DNA of 64,000 nucleotides from Pseudomonadota bacterium (GCA_021808445.1 JAKBBP010000007.1:1-64000), one strand, 5' to 3'. Numbered from the stretch's first letter, positions 7,919-17,153 are shown. Notes: generated from the sequence alone by a model not told the origin. Numbers and translations: made by a program.

Positions 7919-10342
7919 ATGACCCAGCCTCCATCCCCGCCCGAAGCCCGTCCCGCCCCCCGGCCCGAATCCGCGGGCCTGCAGCCTGCCTTGGCGACCG
8001 CGGCCGAGCAGCAGACGAAGATCCTGGCGCAGCTCAGCGTCGAGCTGCAATTGCGCGTGCCCCAGATCGCCGCGGCCGTGGAATTGCTCGATGGCGGAGC
8101 GACGGTTCCCTTCATCGCCCGCTACCGCAAGGAAGCCACCGGGGGCATGAGCGACGAGCACCTGCGCAGCCTCGAGCAGCGCCTGGGCTATCTGCGCGAA
8201 CTCGAGCAGCGCCGGGTCGCGATCCTCAAATCCATCGCGCAGCAGGGCAAGCTCACCCCTGAGCTGCAGCAGGCCCTGCAGGCTGCCGAGCAGCGCCAGC
8301 AGCTCGAGGACCTGTACCTTCCCTACAAGCCGCGCATGGTCACGCGCGCGCAGAAGGCCCGCGCGGCGGGGCTGGAGCCCCTGGCCGAGCGACTGTTCTC
8401 CGATCCCACGCTCGATCCGCGCGCAGAGGCATCGGCCTTCGTGCTGGCGCAAAAGGGTGAGGATGGCTCGGACTTCACCAGCGTCGAGAGCTGCCTGGAT
8501 GGCGCGCGCGACATCCTGGTGGAGCGCTGGGCCGAGGATCCCGCGCTGGTGGGCCCGATGCGCGAATGGCTGTGGAACTGCGCCGAACTGCGCTCGCGCC
8601 TGCGCGAAGGCAAGGAACGCGAGGCCGCCAATTTCCAGGACTATTTCGACTACTCCGAGCCGATCGCCCGCGTGCCTTCGCACCGCGCGCTGGCGGTGCT
8701 GCGAGGACGCGCCCAGGAACTGCTGGACGTGACCCTGGAGCTGCCGGGGCCGCCGGCGGGGGCCGGCACGCTCAACGCTGCGCAGCAGCGCATCGCAGCC
8801 CACGTGGCGTGGGGCCACGCCTCGCGGGCTGCGGACGACTGGCTGCAACGCTGCGTGCAGTGGGCCTGGCGGGTGAAATTGTCGCTGTCGCTGGAGCGCG
8901 AACTGTTCGCCCGTCTGCGCGAACAGGCCGAGGAGCAGGCCATCGCGGTGTTCGGGGCCAACCTGCGCGACCTGCTTCTGGCCGCGCCTGCAGGCGCGAA
9001 GACGGTCATGGGCCTGGATCCGGGCATTCGCACTGGCGTGAAAGTGGCGGTGACGGACGCCACCGGCAAGGTGCTGGACACCGCCACCGTCTACCCGCAT
9101 GAGCCCCGGCGGGACTGGGAGGGCAGCCTGCAACGCCTGGCCGAACTGTGCCGGCGCCACCGCGTGGGCGTGGTCGCCATCGGCAACGGCACCGCCAGCC
9201 GCGAGACCTCGCGCCTGGCCTCCGATCTGGCCCGTGCTTGCCCGGAACTGGGCCTGGTGCAGCTGGTGGTGAGCGAGGCAGGCGCCTCCGTCTATTCGGC
9301 CAGCGAACTGGCCACGCGCGAACTGCCCGACCTGGACGTGAGCCTGCGAGGGGCCGTATCCATCGCCCGCCGCGTCCAGGACCCCCTGGCGGAGCTGGTG
9401 AAGATCGATCCCAAGAGCATCGGCGTCGGTCAGTACCAGCACGACGTGGACCAGACCCTGCTGGCCAGGCGACTGGACGCGGTGGTCGAGGACTGCGTGA
9501 ACCGCGTGGGGGTGGACCTGAACACCGCCTCGCCCGCATTGCTGTCGCGCGTGGCCGGGTTGAACGCGCGCATCGCCGAGCAGATCGTTCGTCGGCGTGA
9601 TCAGATGGGGGCGTTTCGCAATCGTGCCGCTCTGCTCGAGGTGTCGGGCCTGGGGCCGAAGACCTTCGAGCAGGCCGCGGGCTTCCTGCGCATCAACGGG
9701 GGCGACAACCCCCTGGACCGCTCCGCGGTACACCCGGAGAGCTACCCTCTGGTCGAGCGCATCCTGGCCGCCGCCGGCCAGCCCATCGACCTGCTGATGG
9801 GGGAGCCGGCACGCCTGCGCTCGCTGCGCCCGGAAGATTTCGTGGACCAGCGCTTCGGCTTGTTCACGGTCCGCGACGTGCTGAGCGAGCTGGAGAAGCC
9901 CGGGCGCGATCCACGCCCGGAATTCCGCGTTGCGCGCCTGCAGGACGACGTGCAGGACATCGCCGATCTGCGCCCGGGCATGCGCCTTGAGGGCACCGTG
10001 ACCAACGTGGCTGCCTTCGGTGCCTTCGTCGACCTGGGCGTGCATTGCGATGGCCTGGTGCACGTCTCGCAGCTGGCCGACCGCTTTGTCAAGGAGGCCT
10101 CCGAAGTCGTCAAGGTCGGCGACATCGTGCAGGTCACGGTGCTCGAGGTCGACGTCCAGCGCCAGCGCATCGGCCTGAGCATGCGCAAGAACCCGCCGGC
10201 TGCCCTCGGTGGTGCCAGGGCGGCGGATGCCCCGCGCCGCGCCTCCCCGGCACGCACGCCTGCGCGAGGCTCACAGGGCCGTGCGCAGGTAGACTCGGCG
10301 ATGGCGGCGGCCTTCGCGCGCCTGGGCAAGGGCCGCGGCTGA
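7919..10342 (+). CDS. tex: Transcription accessory protein Tex
   Basis: A cytoplasmic nucleic-acid-binding protein of 807 residues. Order of domains: Tex N-terminal helical region with TVPFIARYRKEATGGMSDEH near residue 65, a YqgF/RNase-H-like domain beginning VMGLDPGIRTGVKVAVTD near residue 363, helix-hairpin-helix motifs (NTASPALLSRVAGL) and a C-terminal S1 domain LRPGMRLEGTVTNVAAFGAF followed by VDLGVHCDGLVHVSQL. Family members bind RNA through S1 and affect transcription complexes and stress tolerance. ATG 7919 is used; an upstream in-frame TTG at 7907 has no support, and a -10-like TAGACT at 7886-7891 fits a short leader. The last 60 residues are a basic, low-complexity tail. It appears monocistronic or joined to the following small gene (40 bp gap). 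Confidence 0.95.
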   Translation: MTQPPSPPEARPAPRPESAGLQPALATAAEQQTKILAQLSVELQLRVPQIAAAVELLDGGATVPFIARYRKEATGGMSDEHLRSLEQRLGYLRELEQRRVAILKSIAQQGKLTPELQQALQAAEQRQQLEDLYLPYKPRMVTRAQKARAAGLEPLAERLFSDPTLDPRAEASAFVLAQKGEDGSDFTSVESCLDGARDILVERWAEDPALVGPMREWLWNCAELRSRLREGKEREAANFQDYFDYSEPIARVPSHRALAVLRGRAQELLDVTLELPGPPAGAGTLNAAQQRIAAHVAWGHASRAADDWLQRCVQWAWRVKLSLSLERELFARLREQAEEQAIAVFGANLRDLLLAAPAGAKTVMGLDPGIRTGVKVAVTDATGKVLDTATVYPHEPRRDWEGSLQRLAELCRRHRVGVVAIGNGTASRETSRLASDLARACPELGLVQLVVSEAGASVYSASELATRELPDLDVSLRGAVSIARRVQDPLAELVKIDPKSIGVGQYQHDVDQTLLARRLDAVVEDCVNRVGVDLNTASPALLSRVAGLNARIAEQIVRRRDQMGAFRNRAALLEVSGLGPKTFEQAAGFLRINGGDNPLDRSAVHPESYPLVERILAAAGQPIDLLMGEPARLRSLRPEDFVDQRFGLFTVRDVLSELEKPGRDPRPEFRVARLQDDVQDIADLRPGMRLEGTVTNVAAFGAFVDLGVHCDGLVHVSQLADRFVKEASEVVKVGDIVQVTVLEVDVQRQRIGLSMRKNPPAALGGARAADAPRRASPARTPARGSQGRAQVDSAMAAAFARLGKGRG

Positions 10343-10382
10343 CGGACGATGCGCCCGGGGCGGCCCACCCAGGAGACAATGC

Positions 10383-10706
10383 ATGATCAAGGTCAGTGTG
10401 ATGTACCCGAACCAGCCGGGCGCGCGTTTCGACCATGACTATTACCGAGACCGCCATATGCCCCTGGTCCAGGCGCGCATGGGCGAGGCGTGCAAGTTCT
10501 ACACGGTGGACCGGGGCCTGGCCGGCGGGGCGCCCGGAGCACCCGCACCCTACGTGGCCTCCTGCCACATCTTCTGCGATTCGGTGCAGGCCTTCCAGGC
10601 CGCCTTCGGTCCGCACGCGCAGGACATCATGGCCGACATTCCCCATTACACCGACCTGGAGCCGCTGATCCAGATCAGCGAGGTGGTGGTGGGAAGCAGC
10701 GGCTGA
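10383..10706 (+). CDS. EthD-domain (dimeric alpha-beta barrel) protein
   Basis: A small protein of 107 residues. MIKVSVMYPN, then FDHDYYRDRHMPLVQARMG is the typical opening of the EthD family, which adopts a ferredoxin-like dimeric barrel. The biochemical role is unknown; the founding member is needed for ethyl tert-butyl ether breakdown, but most homologues sit in unrelated contexts. The Shine-Dalgarno AGGAGA precedes the ATG by 7 nt. It follows tex at 40 bp and may be cotranscribed. Nothing nearby suggests a substrate. Confidence 0.8.
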   Translation: MIKVSVMYPNQPGARFDHDYYRDRHMPLVQARMGEACKFYTVDRGLAGGAPGAPAPYVASCHIFCDSVQAFQAAFGPHAQDIMADIPHYTDLEPLIQISEVVVGSSG

Positions 10707-10720
10707 GCGGGGGCGCTGCG

Positions 10721-10737
10721 CAGGTGTGCGACACCTG
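10721..10737. promoter_or_regulatory. 17-bp perfect palindrome CAGGTGTGCGACACCTG upstream of ccoI
   Basis: Seven-base arms CAGGTGT and ACACCTG flank GCG. It lies just after the EthD gene and 19 bp before the FNR-like box of ccoI. There is no T-tract after it, so it is a poor intrinsic terminator; it may be an operator for a second regulator or a transcript-end hairpin. No known consensus was recognised. Confidence 0.45.
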
Positions 10738-10756
10738 AGGCGCACATCGAGGCGCT

Positions 10757-10770
10757 TTGATACAACGCAA
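10757..10770 (+). promoter_or_regulatory. FNR/Anr-like box upstream of ccoI
   Basis: TTGATACAACGCAA has a perfect left half site (TTGAT) and three of five bases in the right half (CGCAA against ATCAA). A weak -10 element, TAGCAT, lies at 10793-10798, which puts the box near -41.5 relative to a start site at about 10805, the class II activator position. The fnr/anr gene is 8 kb downstream. The second half site is degenerate, so binding may be weaker than at ccoN. Confidence 0.6.
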
Positions 10771-10804
10771 TATGCCGCAGTGCCTGCCTGCCTAGCATGC
10801 CGGC

Positions 10805-13543
10805 ATGCGAGCGCTCGACGGCATGGCACCGAGGGCGCGGACGGCCTGGCCGTCCGCGGGTGAGCTGTCGCGCGTGCCCGCCGCGCAGCGCGACCCGGTC
10901 GCGTGCGTCGCGCCCGAGGGGCCCGCGGCAGGCACCCAGACATGCTTTCACTGCGGCGAGGCCTTGCCGGCGCAGCCCGCCAGTGCCTCCATCGACGGCA
11001 GCACCCGCTGGTTCTGCTGCGGCGGTTGCGCCGCTGCCGCGCAGGTCATCGCCTCCGGCGGACTGTGCGCCTACTACGACAAGAACAGCGGGCCGGCGCG
11101 CCCGGCGCTGGGCGAGCAGGTCATCGAAGGCCTGCGCGAGCAATGGCAGGCGCTGGCCGACCCCGACTTCCTGCGTGCCTTCGCCACCGAGCTGGGCGGC
11201 GGACAGTGGCGCACCCTGGTGGCGGTGGAGGGTATCCATTGCGGGGCCTGCGTGTGGCTGATCGAACGGCACCTGCTGCGCATCCCCGGCGTTCGCACGG
11301 CGGCGGTCAACTATGCCACCCGGCGCGTGCTCCTGGAATGGGACGATGCCCGGGTGCACCTGGGCGAATTGCTCGAGGCCCTGGCGCGCATCGGATACCA
11401 GCCCTCGCCCAATGTGCGCCATGCCAGCGAGGCGCGCCAGCGCCGGGACTCGCGCCTGGCCTTGTTGCGCACCCTGGTGGCGTGGCTGGCGATGATGCAG
11501 GTGATGATGCTGGCCTGGCCCGGCTACAGTGCCAAGGGGCTGCTCAACGGCGCCGAGACAGCGATTTTCCGCTGGGCCAGTCTGTCGATCACCTTGCCGG
11601 CGCTGTTGTTCTCGGGGTGGACCTTCCTGCATGGGAGCCTGCGCGACCTGCGCATGCGGCGTCTGGGCATGGACGTGCCGGTGGTGCTGGGCCTGTGGGC
11701 GGCCTTTCTGGCCAGCGCGGCCAGCGTGTTGCGTGGCAGCGGGCCCGTGTACTTCGATTCGGTGACCATGTTCCTGGCGCTCGTGCTGAGCGCGCGCCTG
11801 ATCGAGTCCAGCCTGCGCCAGCGCAGCGCCAACGCAGCCGATGAGTTGCTCGAGCAACTGCCCGCGGCTGTGCGGCGCAGGGACGCCGACGGGGCGTGGC
11901 GAACCGTGGCGGTGGTACGCCTGCGCGCCGGCGACGTGGTCCAGGTGCCCAGCGGGTCCCTGGTGCCGGTGGACGGGGAGGTGCTTGAAGGCGCAGGGCA
12001 CGCCGACGAGGCCCTGCTGACCGGCGAGAGCGAGCCGGTGGCCAAGACAGCGGGTTGCCGCGTGCTGGCCGGCAGCATGAACCTGGATTCGCCGCTGGTG
12101 GTGCGGGCGCTGGCAGCCGGGCAGGGCACGCGCATTGCGCAGATGGTGGACCTGCTCAATGGCGCGCTGGCGCACAAGCCGCGCGCGGCGGCCCTGGCCG
12201 ATCGAGCAGCGAGGTATTTCACCCTCGGACTGCTCGGGGTGGCGGCACTGACCGCCCTGGTCTGGTGGCAGGTCGATGCGTCCCGGGCGCTGCCGGCGGT
12301 GATCGCGGTGCTGGTCGTGAGCTGTCCCTGTGCGCTGTCGCTGGCCATTCCGGCAGCGCTGGCGGCGTCCACCGCGCGACTCTCGCGCGCGGGGGTGCTG
12401 GTGGCGCGCGGACATGCGCTCGACGCGCTCGCCCATGTCGACACCTGGGTGTTCGACAAGACGGGAACCCTCACGCTGGGTCAGCAGCACGCGGTGAGCG
12501 TGCTGCCCGTCGAAGGTTGGGACGAGGCCGGAGCGATGGCGATCGCCGAGGCGCTGGAGCAGGGCGTGCAGCATCCGCTGGCCCTGGCCATCACCCGCCA
12601 CGCCCAGGATCTGCGCCAGCGCGCGGCCCGCAGCGACGTGGTCGCGGGGGGCGGGAGCCGCGGGCCGCAGGCGGTGGAGCCGCGCCGCGGCTCGGGGACG
12701 CCACGCGCCCTGGCCGCGCCGGCCGCAGAGCTTCGCATGGTGCCCGGGCAGGGCCTGGTGGGATGCTGGCAGGGACGTTGGTACGCGTTGGGCCGCTCCC
12801 CGCCGGGATCCGAGGATGGGGCGGCCCGGCAGACCCAGACATCCGCTGCGGGCGAACGGCCGGCGCCCGCGCCAGCCGGCGTGACGCGGCTTCAACTGCG
12901 GGAGCTGTCCGGGGATCGCAAACCGGGGGCCTCGCCGTGGGAGGGCGGCGAGCCGGGGCGACTGATCGCCGACATCGAGATCAGGGAATGCCTGCGTCCG
13001 GGGGCACGCGAGGCCTTGCGGGAACTGGGCGAGCGGGCGTCCGGCCTGCTGCTGCTCAGCGGGGACAAACCCGCCACGGTGCGCGAGTGGGCCGCGCAGG
13101 TGGGTGTCGCCGAGGCCGAGGGGGCTTTGCTGCCGCAGGACAAGCTGCAGCGCGTGCGCGAGTTGCAGCTTCGAGGGCGCCGTGTCGCCATGGTGGGCGA
13201 TGGGGTCAACGACGCGCCCACGCTGGGCGCGGCGGATGTCTCGGTGAGTTTCGCGAATGCCGCGCCCATCGCCCGGGCCGGGGCCGACGTGGTGCTCGGT
13301 TTCGACGACATGCGCGCCCTGCCGCTGCTCGTGGACGTGGCGAGGCGCACGCAGACGGTGATGCGCCAGAACATGGTCTGGGCGCTGGCCTACAACGCGG
13401 TGTTCGTGCCCCTGGCCGCGGCCGGTCGCATCTCCCCACTGTGGGCGGCCCTGGGCATGAGCGCGTCGTCGCTGCTGGTGGTTCTGAATTCGGCGCGCCT
13501 GGCCTGGGCGCATCGCGCGGAGGCCTCATGGACGCATCGCTGA
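10805..13543 (+). CDS. ccoI: cbb3 oxidase-associated copper-transporting P-type ATPase CcoI (FixI)
   Basis: A 912-residue inner-membrane pump that exports copper to the periplasm for assembly of the CuB centre of cbb3 oxidase. The N-terminus has Cys-rich CFHCGEAL and CCGGCAAAAQ motifs, then a heavy-metal domain with C146-G-A-C149, about eight membrane helices, the metal-site CPC at 507-509, the phosphorylation motif DKTGT (Asp551) and the hinge GDGVND near 799. Between DKTGT and GDGVND are poorly conserved Arg/Pro/Gly-rich stretches (about residues 615-715) that look like insertions in the nucleotide-binding domain. Start 10805 is the longest reasonable choice; ATG 10823 is an alternative because the predicted transcript start lies close to 10805. 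It overlaps ccoS by 16 bp. Confidence 0.93.
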   Translation: MRALDGMAPRARTAWPSAGELSRVPAAQRDPVACVAPEGPAAGTQTCFHCGEALPAQPASASIDGSTRWFCCGGCAAAAQVIASGGLCAYYDKNSGPARPALGEQVIEGLREQWQALADPDFLRAFATELGGGQWRTLVAVEGIHCGACVWLIERHLLRIPGVRTAAVNYATRRVLLEWDDARVHLGELLEALARIGYQPSPNVRHASEARQRRDSRLALLRTLVAWLAMMQVMMLAWPGYSAKGLLNGAETAIFRWASLSITLPALLFSGWTFLHGSLRDLRMRRLGMDVPVVLGLWAAFLASAASVLRGSGPVYFDSVTMFLALVLSARLIESSLRQRSANAADELLEQLPAAVRRRDADGAWRTVAVVRLRAGDVVQVPSGSLVPVDGEVLEGAGHADEALLTGESEPVAKTAGCRVLAGSMNLDSPLVVRALAAGQGTRIAQMVDLLNGALAHKPRAAALADRAARYFTLGLLGVAALTALVWWQVDASRALPAVIAVLVVSCPCALSLAIPAALAASTARLSRAGVLVARGHALDALAHVDTWVFDKTGTLTLGQQHAVSVLPVEGWDEAGAMAIAEALEQGVQHPLALAITRHAQDLRQRAARSDVVAGGGSRGPQAVEPRRGSGTPRALAAPAAELRMVPGQGLVGCWQGRWYALGRSPPGSEDGAARQTQTSAAGERPAPAPAGVTRLQLRELSGDRKPGASPWEGGEPGRLIADIEIRECLRPGAREALRELGERASGLLLLSGDKPATVREWAAQVGVAEAEGALLPQDKLQRVRELQLRGRRVAMVGDGVNDAPTLGAADVSVSFANAAPIARAGADVVLGFDDMRALPLLVDVARRTQTVMRQNMVWALAYNAVFVPLAAAGRISPLWAALGMSASSLLVVLNSARLAWAHRAEASWTHR

Positions 13544-13713
13544 TGGTGCTCATCCCGATCAGCGTGGCCATCGTGGCGCTGATCCTGTGCGTGCTGTGGT
13601 GGGCCGCGCGCAGCGGCCAGTTCGATGACCTCGAAGGCCCCGCGCACGCCATCCTCATGGACGACGACAACCCCGTGGCGGTCACCGAAGCGTCTCGCGG
13701 CGACCCCTCCTGA
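13528..13713 (+). CDS. ccoS: cbb3 oxidase maturation protein CcoS
   Basis: A 61-residue protein with one N-terminal membrane helix (about residues 5-26, LMVLIPISVAIVALILCVLW) followed by WAARSGQFDDLEGPAHAILMDDD, the highly conserved CcoS core. CcoS is needed for cofactor insertion into the cbb3 oxidase. The ATG at 13528 lies inside the end of ccoI, so the two are translationally coupled. A hairpin with a short T-rich loop follows (13724-13740), separating this pair from ccoNOQP. Confidence 0.92.
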   Translation: MDASLMVLIPISVAIVALILCVLWWAARSGQFDDLEGPAHAILMDDDNPVAVTEASRGDPS

Positions 13714-13723
13714 TCGGCACGGA

Positions 13724-13740
13724 GCGTCGCTTTTCGACGC
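13724..13740 (+). terminator. Small hairpin after ccoS
   Basis: GCGTCG and CGACGC form a six-pair stem around CTTTT. Only a short ATTT follows, so it is at best a weak or attenuating terminator between ccoIS and the ccoN promoter. Confidence 0.35.
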
Positions 13741-13753
13741 ATTTCCACGCGGT

Positions 13754-13767
13754 TTGACACATGTCAA
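13754..13767 (+). promoter_or_regulatory. FNR/Anr box upstream of ccoN (perfect palindrome)
   Basis: TTGACACATGTCAA is a perfect 14-bp inverted repeat and matches the FNR/Anr consensus TTGAT-N4-ATCAA in eight of ten half-site bases. A -10-like ATACCT at 13789-13794 places its centre about 41.5 bp before a start site near 13802, the position for class II activation under low oxygen. The fnr/anr gene is part of the same locus. The binding prediction rests on sequence only. Confidence 0.8.
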
Positions 13768-13875
13768 TCGCTGCCCCGGGCGGCTCCGATACCTTGGCGC
13801 CATCGCGCTGGACGGCGCGTCCGTCGTTCACAAATCAGGAAATTCGATGAACCGAATCCACGGGGTGGAGATGCC

Positions 13876-15324
13876 ATGAGTGCGCAAGCCTTGAGTCCGC
13901 AAACCTATAACTATGCGGTGGTCCGCAAGTTCACCGTGATGACCCTGGTCTGGGCCGTGGTCGGCATGCTGGTGGGCATCGTCATCGCCGCCCAGCTGAT
14001 CTGGCCGGACATGACCTACGGCATTCCCTGGCTGAGCTGGGGGCGCATCCGTCCGGTGCACACCAATGGAGTGATCTTCGGCTTCGGGGGCACGGCGCTG
14101 TTCGCCACCTCCTACTACGTGGTGCAGAGAACCTGCCAGAGTCGCCTGTTCGCGCCGGCCCTGGCCGAGTTCACCTTCTGGGGCTGGACGGCGGTGATCG
14201 TGCTGTGCGCCATCACCTATCCCCTGGGCTACACCAGCGGCAAGGAGTACGCGGAGCAGGAATGGCCCATCAGCATTCTCATCGTGCTGGTGTGGGTGGC
14301 CTACGCGATCGTGTTCTTCGGCACGGTGATCAAGCGAAAGACCCGCCACATCTACGTGGCCAACTGGTTCTTCGGCGCCTACATCATCACCATCGCGCTG
14401 CTGTACATCGTCAACAACATCAAGCTGCCGGTGAGCCTGCTGTCCTTCAGCAGCTATTCGGCCTACGGCGGCGCGCAGGACGCGATGATCCAGTGGTGGT
14501 ACGGGCACAACGCGGTGGGCTTCTTCCTCACCGTGTCCTTCCTGGGCATGATGTATTACTTCATTCCCAAGCAGGCCGAGCGCCCGATCTATTCCTACCG
14601 CCTGTCCATCGTGCACTTCTGGGCCCTGACCTTCGTGTACATGTGGGCCGGTCCCCACCACCTGCTGTACACCGCGCTGCCCGACTGGGCGCAGTCGCTG
14701 GGCATGGTGTTCTCGCTGATCCTGCTGGCGCCGAGCTGGGGCGGCATGATCAACGGCATCATGACCCTGTCGGGGGCCTGGCACAAGCTGCGCGACGACC
14801 CGATCCTGAAATTCCTGATCACGGCGCTGTCCTTCTATGGCATGTCGACCTTCGAGGGTCCGATGCTGTCCATCAAGACCGTCAGCGGCCTGGCCCACTA
14901 CACGGACTGGATCATCGGCCACGTGCACTCCGGCGCCATGGGCTGGGTGGGCATGATCACCATGGGCAGCCTGTACTACATGATCCCTCGCCTGTGGGGC
15001 CAGACCCGCATGTGGAGCGTGCGCCTGATCGACTGGCATTTCTGGACCGCCACCATCGGCGTGGTGCTGTACATCGCCTCCATGTGGGTGGCCGGGGTCA
15101 CCGAGGGACTGATGTGGCGCGCGATGCAGCCGGATGGAACCCTGACCTACAGCTTCATCGAGTCGATCGTGGCGGTCAAGCCGCTGTACTACATCCGTCT
15201 GCTGGGCGGCGTGATCTACCTGTTCGGCATGTGTCTCATGGTCTACAACAGCTGGCGCACGATTCGCCAGGGCCAGGCCGTGGATGCCCCGATTCCGCAG
15301 CTGGCCGGCGCCCACGCCGGCTGA
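13876..15324 (+). CDS. ccoN: Cytochrome cbb3 oxidase subunit I CcoN
   Basis: The catalytic subunit, 482 residues with about twelve membrane helices, which reduces oxygen to water at a haem b3-CuB site in the inner membrane. Ligand motifs are visible: RPVHTNGV for low-spin haem b, [10 protein letters not shown] and [10 protein letters not shown] for CuB, and [11 protein letters not shown] for haems b3 and b. GGAG lies 6 nt before the ATG. It is the first gene of ccoNOQP and is probably induced at low oxygen through the FNR box 110 bp upstream. Length and motifs are typical. Confidence 0.97.
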   Translation: MSAQALSPQTYNYAVVRKFTVMTLVWAVVGMLVGIVIAAQLIWPDMTYGIPWLSWGRIRPVHTNGVIFGFGGTALFATSYYVVQRTCQSRLFAPALAEFTFWGWTAVIVLCAITYPLGYTSGKEYAEQEWPISILIVLVWVAYAIVFFGTVIKRKTRHIYVANWFFGAYIITIALLYIVNNIKLPVSLLSFSSYSAYGGAQDAMIQWWYGHNAVGFFLTVSFLGMMYYFIPKQAERPIYSYRLSIVHFWALTFVYMWAGPHHLLYTALPDWAQSLGMVFSLILLAPSWGGMINGIMTLSGAWHKLRDDPILKFLITALSFYGMSTFEGPMLSIKTVSGLAHYTDWIIGHVHSGAMGWVGMITMGSLYYMIPRLWGQTRMWSVRLIDWHFWTATIGVVLYIASMWVAGVTEGLMWRAMQPDGTLTYSFIESIVAVKPLYYIRLLGGVIYLFGMCLMVYNSWRTIRQGQAVDAPIPQLAGAHAG

Positions 15325-15358
15325 TGCGAGCGAAGCCACAACAAGGAGAAAAGCCATC

Positions 15359-15985
15359 ATGGCAAGCCTGAAACTCAGCCACGAGGCCATCGAGAAGAAC
15401 GTCGGCCTGATGATCGTGCTGGTCGCGCTGGTGGTCAGCGTGGCCGGCTTCGTGCAGCTGCTGCCCATGTTCTTCGACAAGGCCACCACCACGCCGCTGC
15501 CGGGCATGAAACCCTACACGGCGCTGGAACTGGCAGGACGCGACGTGTACGTGTCCGAGGGCTGCTACCTGTGCCACTCGCAGATGATCCGTCCGCTGCG
15601 TGCCGAGGTGGAACGCTACGGCCACTATTCGGTGGCCGGTGAATCGGTGTGGGATCACCCCTTCCAATGGGGCAGCAAGCGCAATGGTCCGGATCTGGCG
15701 CGCGTGGGCGGCAAGTACTCGGACGAATGGCTGCGCATCCACATGCGCGAGCCGCGCGACGTGGTTCCCGAGAGCACCATGCCGGCCTATCCCTGGCTGC
15801 AGCACAAACCCGCCGACGACGGCCTGATCCGCCAGCGCATGCGCACCCTGCGCGTGCTGGGCGTGCCCTACACCGATGCCGAGATCGCCGCGGCGCCGGC
15901 CGAGCTCAAGGGCAAGACCCAGGAGGACGCGCTGGTGGCCTATCTGCAAAGCCTGGGCCGCGACCTGTCCGGCGGGCATTCCTGA
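15359..15985 (+). CDS. ccoO: Cytochrome cbb3 oxidase subunit II CcoO (monohaem cytochrome c)
   Basis: A 208-residue membrane-anchored cytochrome c. One helix at about residues 15-37 is followed by a periplasmic domain with the haem c motif C69-Y-L-C72-H73 in [14 protein letters not shown]. Met in [16 protein letters not shown] is the likely second axial ligand. It passes electrons from CcoP towards CcoN. ATG 15359 is chosen because AAGGAG precedes it and it matches the family start; upstream in-frame codons overlap ccoN. Gap to ccoN is 34 bp. Confidence 0.97.
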   Translation: MASLKLSHEAIEKNVGLMIVLVALVVSVAGFVQLLPMFFDKATTTPLPGMKPYTALELAGRDVYVSEGCYLCHSQMIRPLRAEVERYGHYSVAGESVWDHPFQWGSKRNGPDLARVGGKYSDEWLRIHMREPRDVVPESTMPAYPWLQHKPADDGLIRQRMRTLRVLGVPYTDAEIAAAPAELKGKTQEDALVAYLQSLGRDLSGGHS

Positions 15986-16003
15986 TCCGAGGGGAGCATC
16001 ACC

Positions 16004-16204
16004 ATGAACCTGCTGGCCCTGTTCGGAAGCATCACCACCGTGATGGCCTTCGCCGCCTTCGTCGGCATCGCCTGGATGGCCTACGCGCCGCGCTTCGCGG
16101 CGCGCCATCAGCGCGATGCGCTGATTCCCTTCCTCGACTCGCAGCTCACCCCGGCCTCCGGGCAGGAGTCCGAGGCAGGCGCGTCCAACTCCACCAAGGC
16201 CTGA
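16004..16204 (+). CDS. ccoQ: cbb3 oxidase subunit CcoQ
   Basis: A 66-residue protein with a single membrane helix (about residues 5-27, LALFGSITTVMAFAAFVGIAW) and a short hydrophilic tail. The conserved position between ccoO and ccoP and the size define CcoQ, which stabilises the complex. GAGGGGAG lies just before the ATG. Sequence conservation in this family is weak, so context carries the call. Confidence 0.85.
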   Translation: MNLLALFGSITTVMAFAAFVGIAWMAYAPRFAARHQRDALIPFLDSQLTPASGQESEAGASNSTKA

Positions 16205-16220
16205 GCCGGCCTCCGACATC

Positions 16221-17153
16221 ATGAACCAGTTCACTTCCGCTGCCTGGGCGTACTGGATCGGCGCCGTGACCATCGTCTCGCTGATCGGCCTGTTCGTGTT
16301 CCTGCGCGCCACCGCGCGCCAGACGGTGTTCCGCGATGACAAGGGGCAGGTGATCGCCACCACCGGCCACGTGTGGGACGACGACCTGCAAGAGTTCAAC
16401 AATCCGCTGCCCCGCTGGTGGATGGGCCTGTTCGTGCTCACCCTGGTGTTCGCCGCGCTGTATCTGGTGCTGTACCCCGGGCTGGCATTCTGGGGCGGAG
16501 CGCTGGGATTCACCAGCCAGAAGATGTACCAGCAGGAGTCGCGCGCCTACGAACAGCGCATCGCGCCCATCTACGCCGCGTACAACAAGCTCGACGTCGC
16601 GCAGTTGTCCAGGGACCCGGCCGCGATGGCCACCGGCCAGCGCATGTTCCTGACCTATTGCGCGCAATGCCACGGTTCGGACGCCGGCGGCAGCAAGGGT
16701 TTCCCGAACCTGACCGTGCATGACGAGAAGAGCTTCCTCTACGGCAACCAGCCGGCCACCCTGGTGCAGACCATCACCGAGGGTCGCCAGGGCATGATGC
16801 CGCCGATGGGGCAGGCGCTGGGCAGCAAGCAGGCGGTGACCGAGGTGGCCAACTATGTGCGCAGCCTGTCGGGCCTGAGCCACGACGCCAGGCTTTCGGC
16901 TCTGGGCAAGCCCTTGTTCGCGGCCAATTGCGCTGCCTGTCACGGCGCCGGCGGCGTCGGCAACCAGATGATCGGCGCCCCCAACCTGAGTGACCAGAAC
17001 TGGCTGTACGGTTCCAGCCTGGAGACCATCGAGCAAACCATCGAAGGCGGGCGCAGCGGCCACATGCCGGCGCAAAAGGGCAACCTGGACGCGGACAAGA
17101 TCCACGTGCTGGCCGCCTATGTCTACGGGTTGAGCCACGGCGCCCATCGATGA
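16221..17153 (+). CDS. ccoP: Cytochrome cbb3 oxidase subunit III CcoP (dihaem cytochrome c)
   Basis: A 310-residue protein with two N-terminal membrane helices (about residues 8-28 and 66-88) and two periplasmic cytochrome c domains. The haem motifs are C147-A-Q-C150-H151 and C237-A-A-C240-H241. It accepts electrons from soluble or membrane cytochromes and hands them to CcoO. It follows ccoQ by 16 bp and overlaps ccoG by four bases (ATGA), which ties the structural and assembly genes together in one transcript. Confidence 0.97.
   Translation: MNQFTSAAWAYWIGAVTIVSLIGLFVFLRATARQTVFRDDKGQVIATTGHVWDDDLQEFNNPLPRWWMGLFVLTLVFAALYLVLYPGLAFWGGALGFTSQKMYQQESRAYEQRIAPIYAAYNKLDVAQLSRDPAAMATGQRMFLTYCAQCHGSDAGGSKGFPNLTVHDEKSFLYGNQPATLVQTITEGRQGMMPPMGQALGSKQAVTEVANYVRSLSGLSHDARLSALGKPLFAANCAACHGAGGVGNQMIGAPNLSDQNWLYGSSLETIEQTIEGGRSGHMPAQKGNLDADKIHVLAAYVYGLSHGAHR

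Noticed and set aside
7727-10063. Minus-strand frame of 778 codons
   Set aside because: Antisense shadow of tex, which has all Tex domains.
10646-13513. Minus-strand frame of 955 codons
   Set aside because: Antisense shadow of ccoI.
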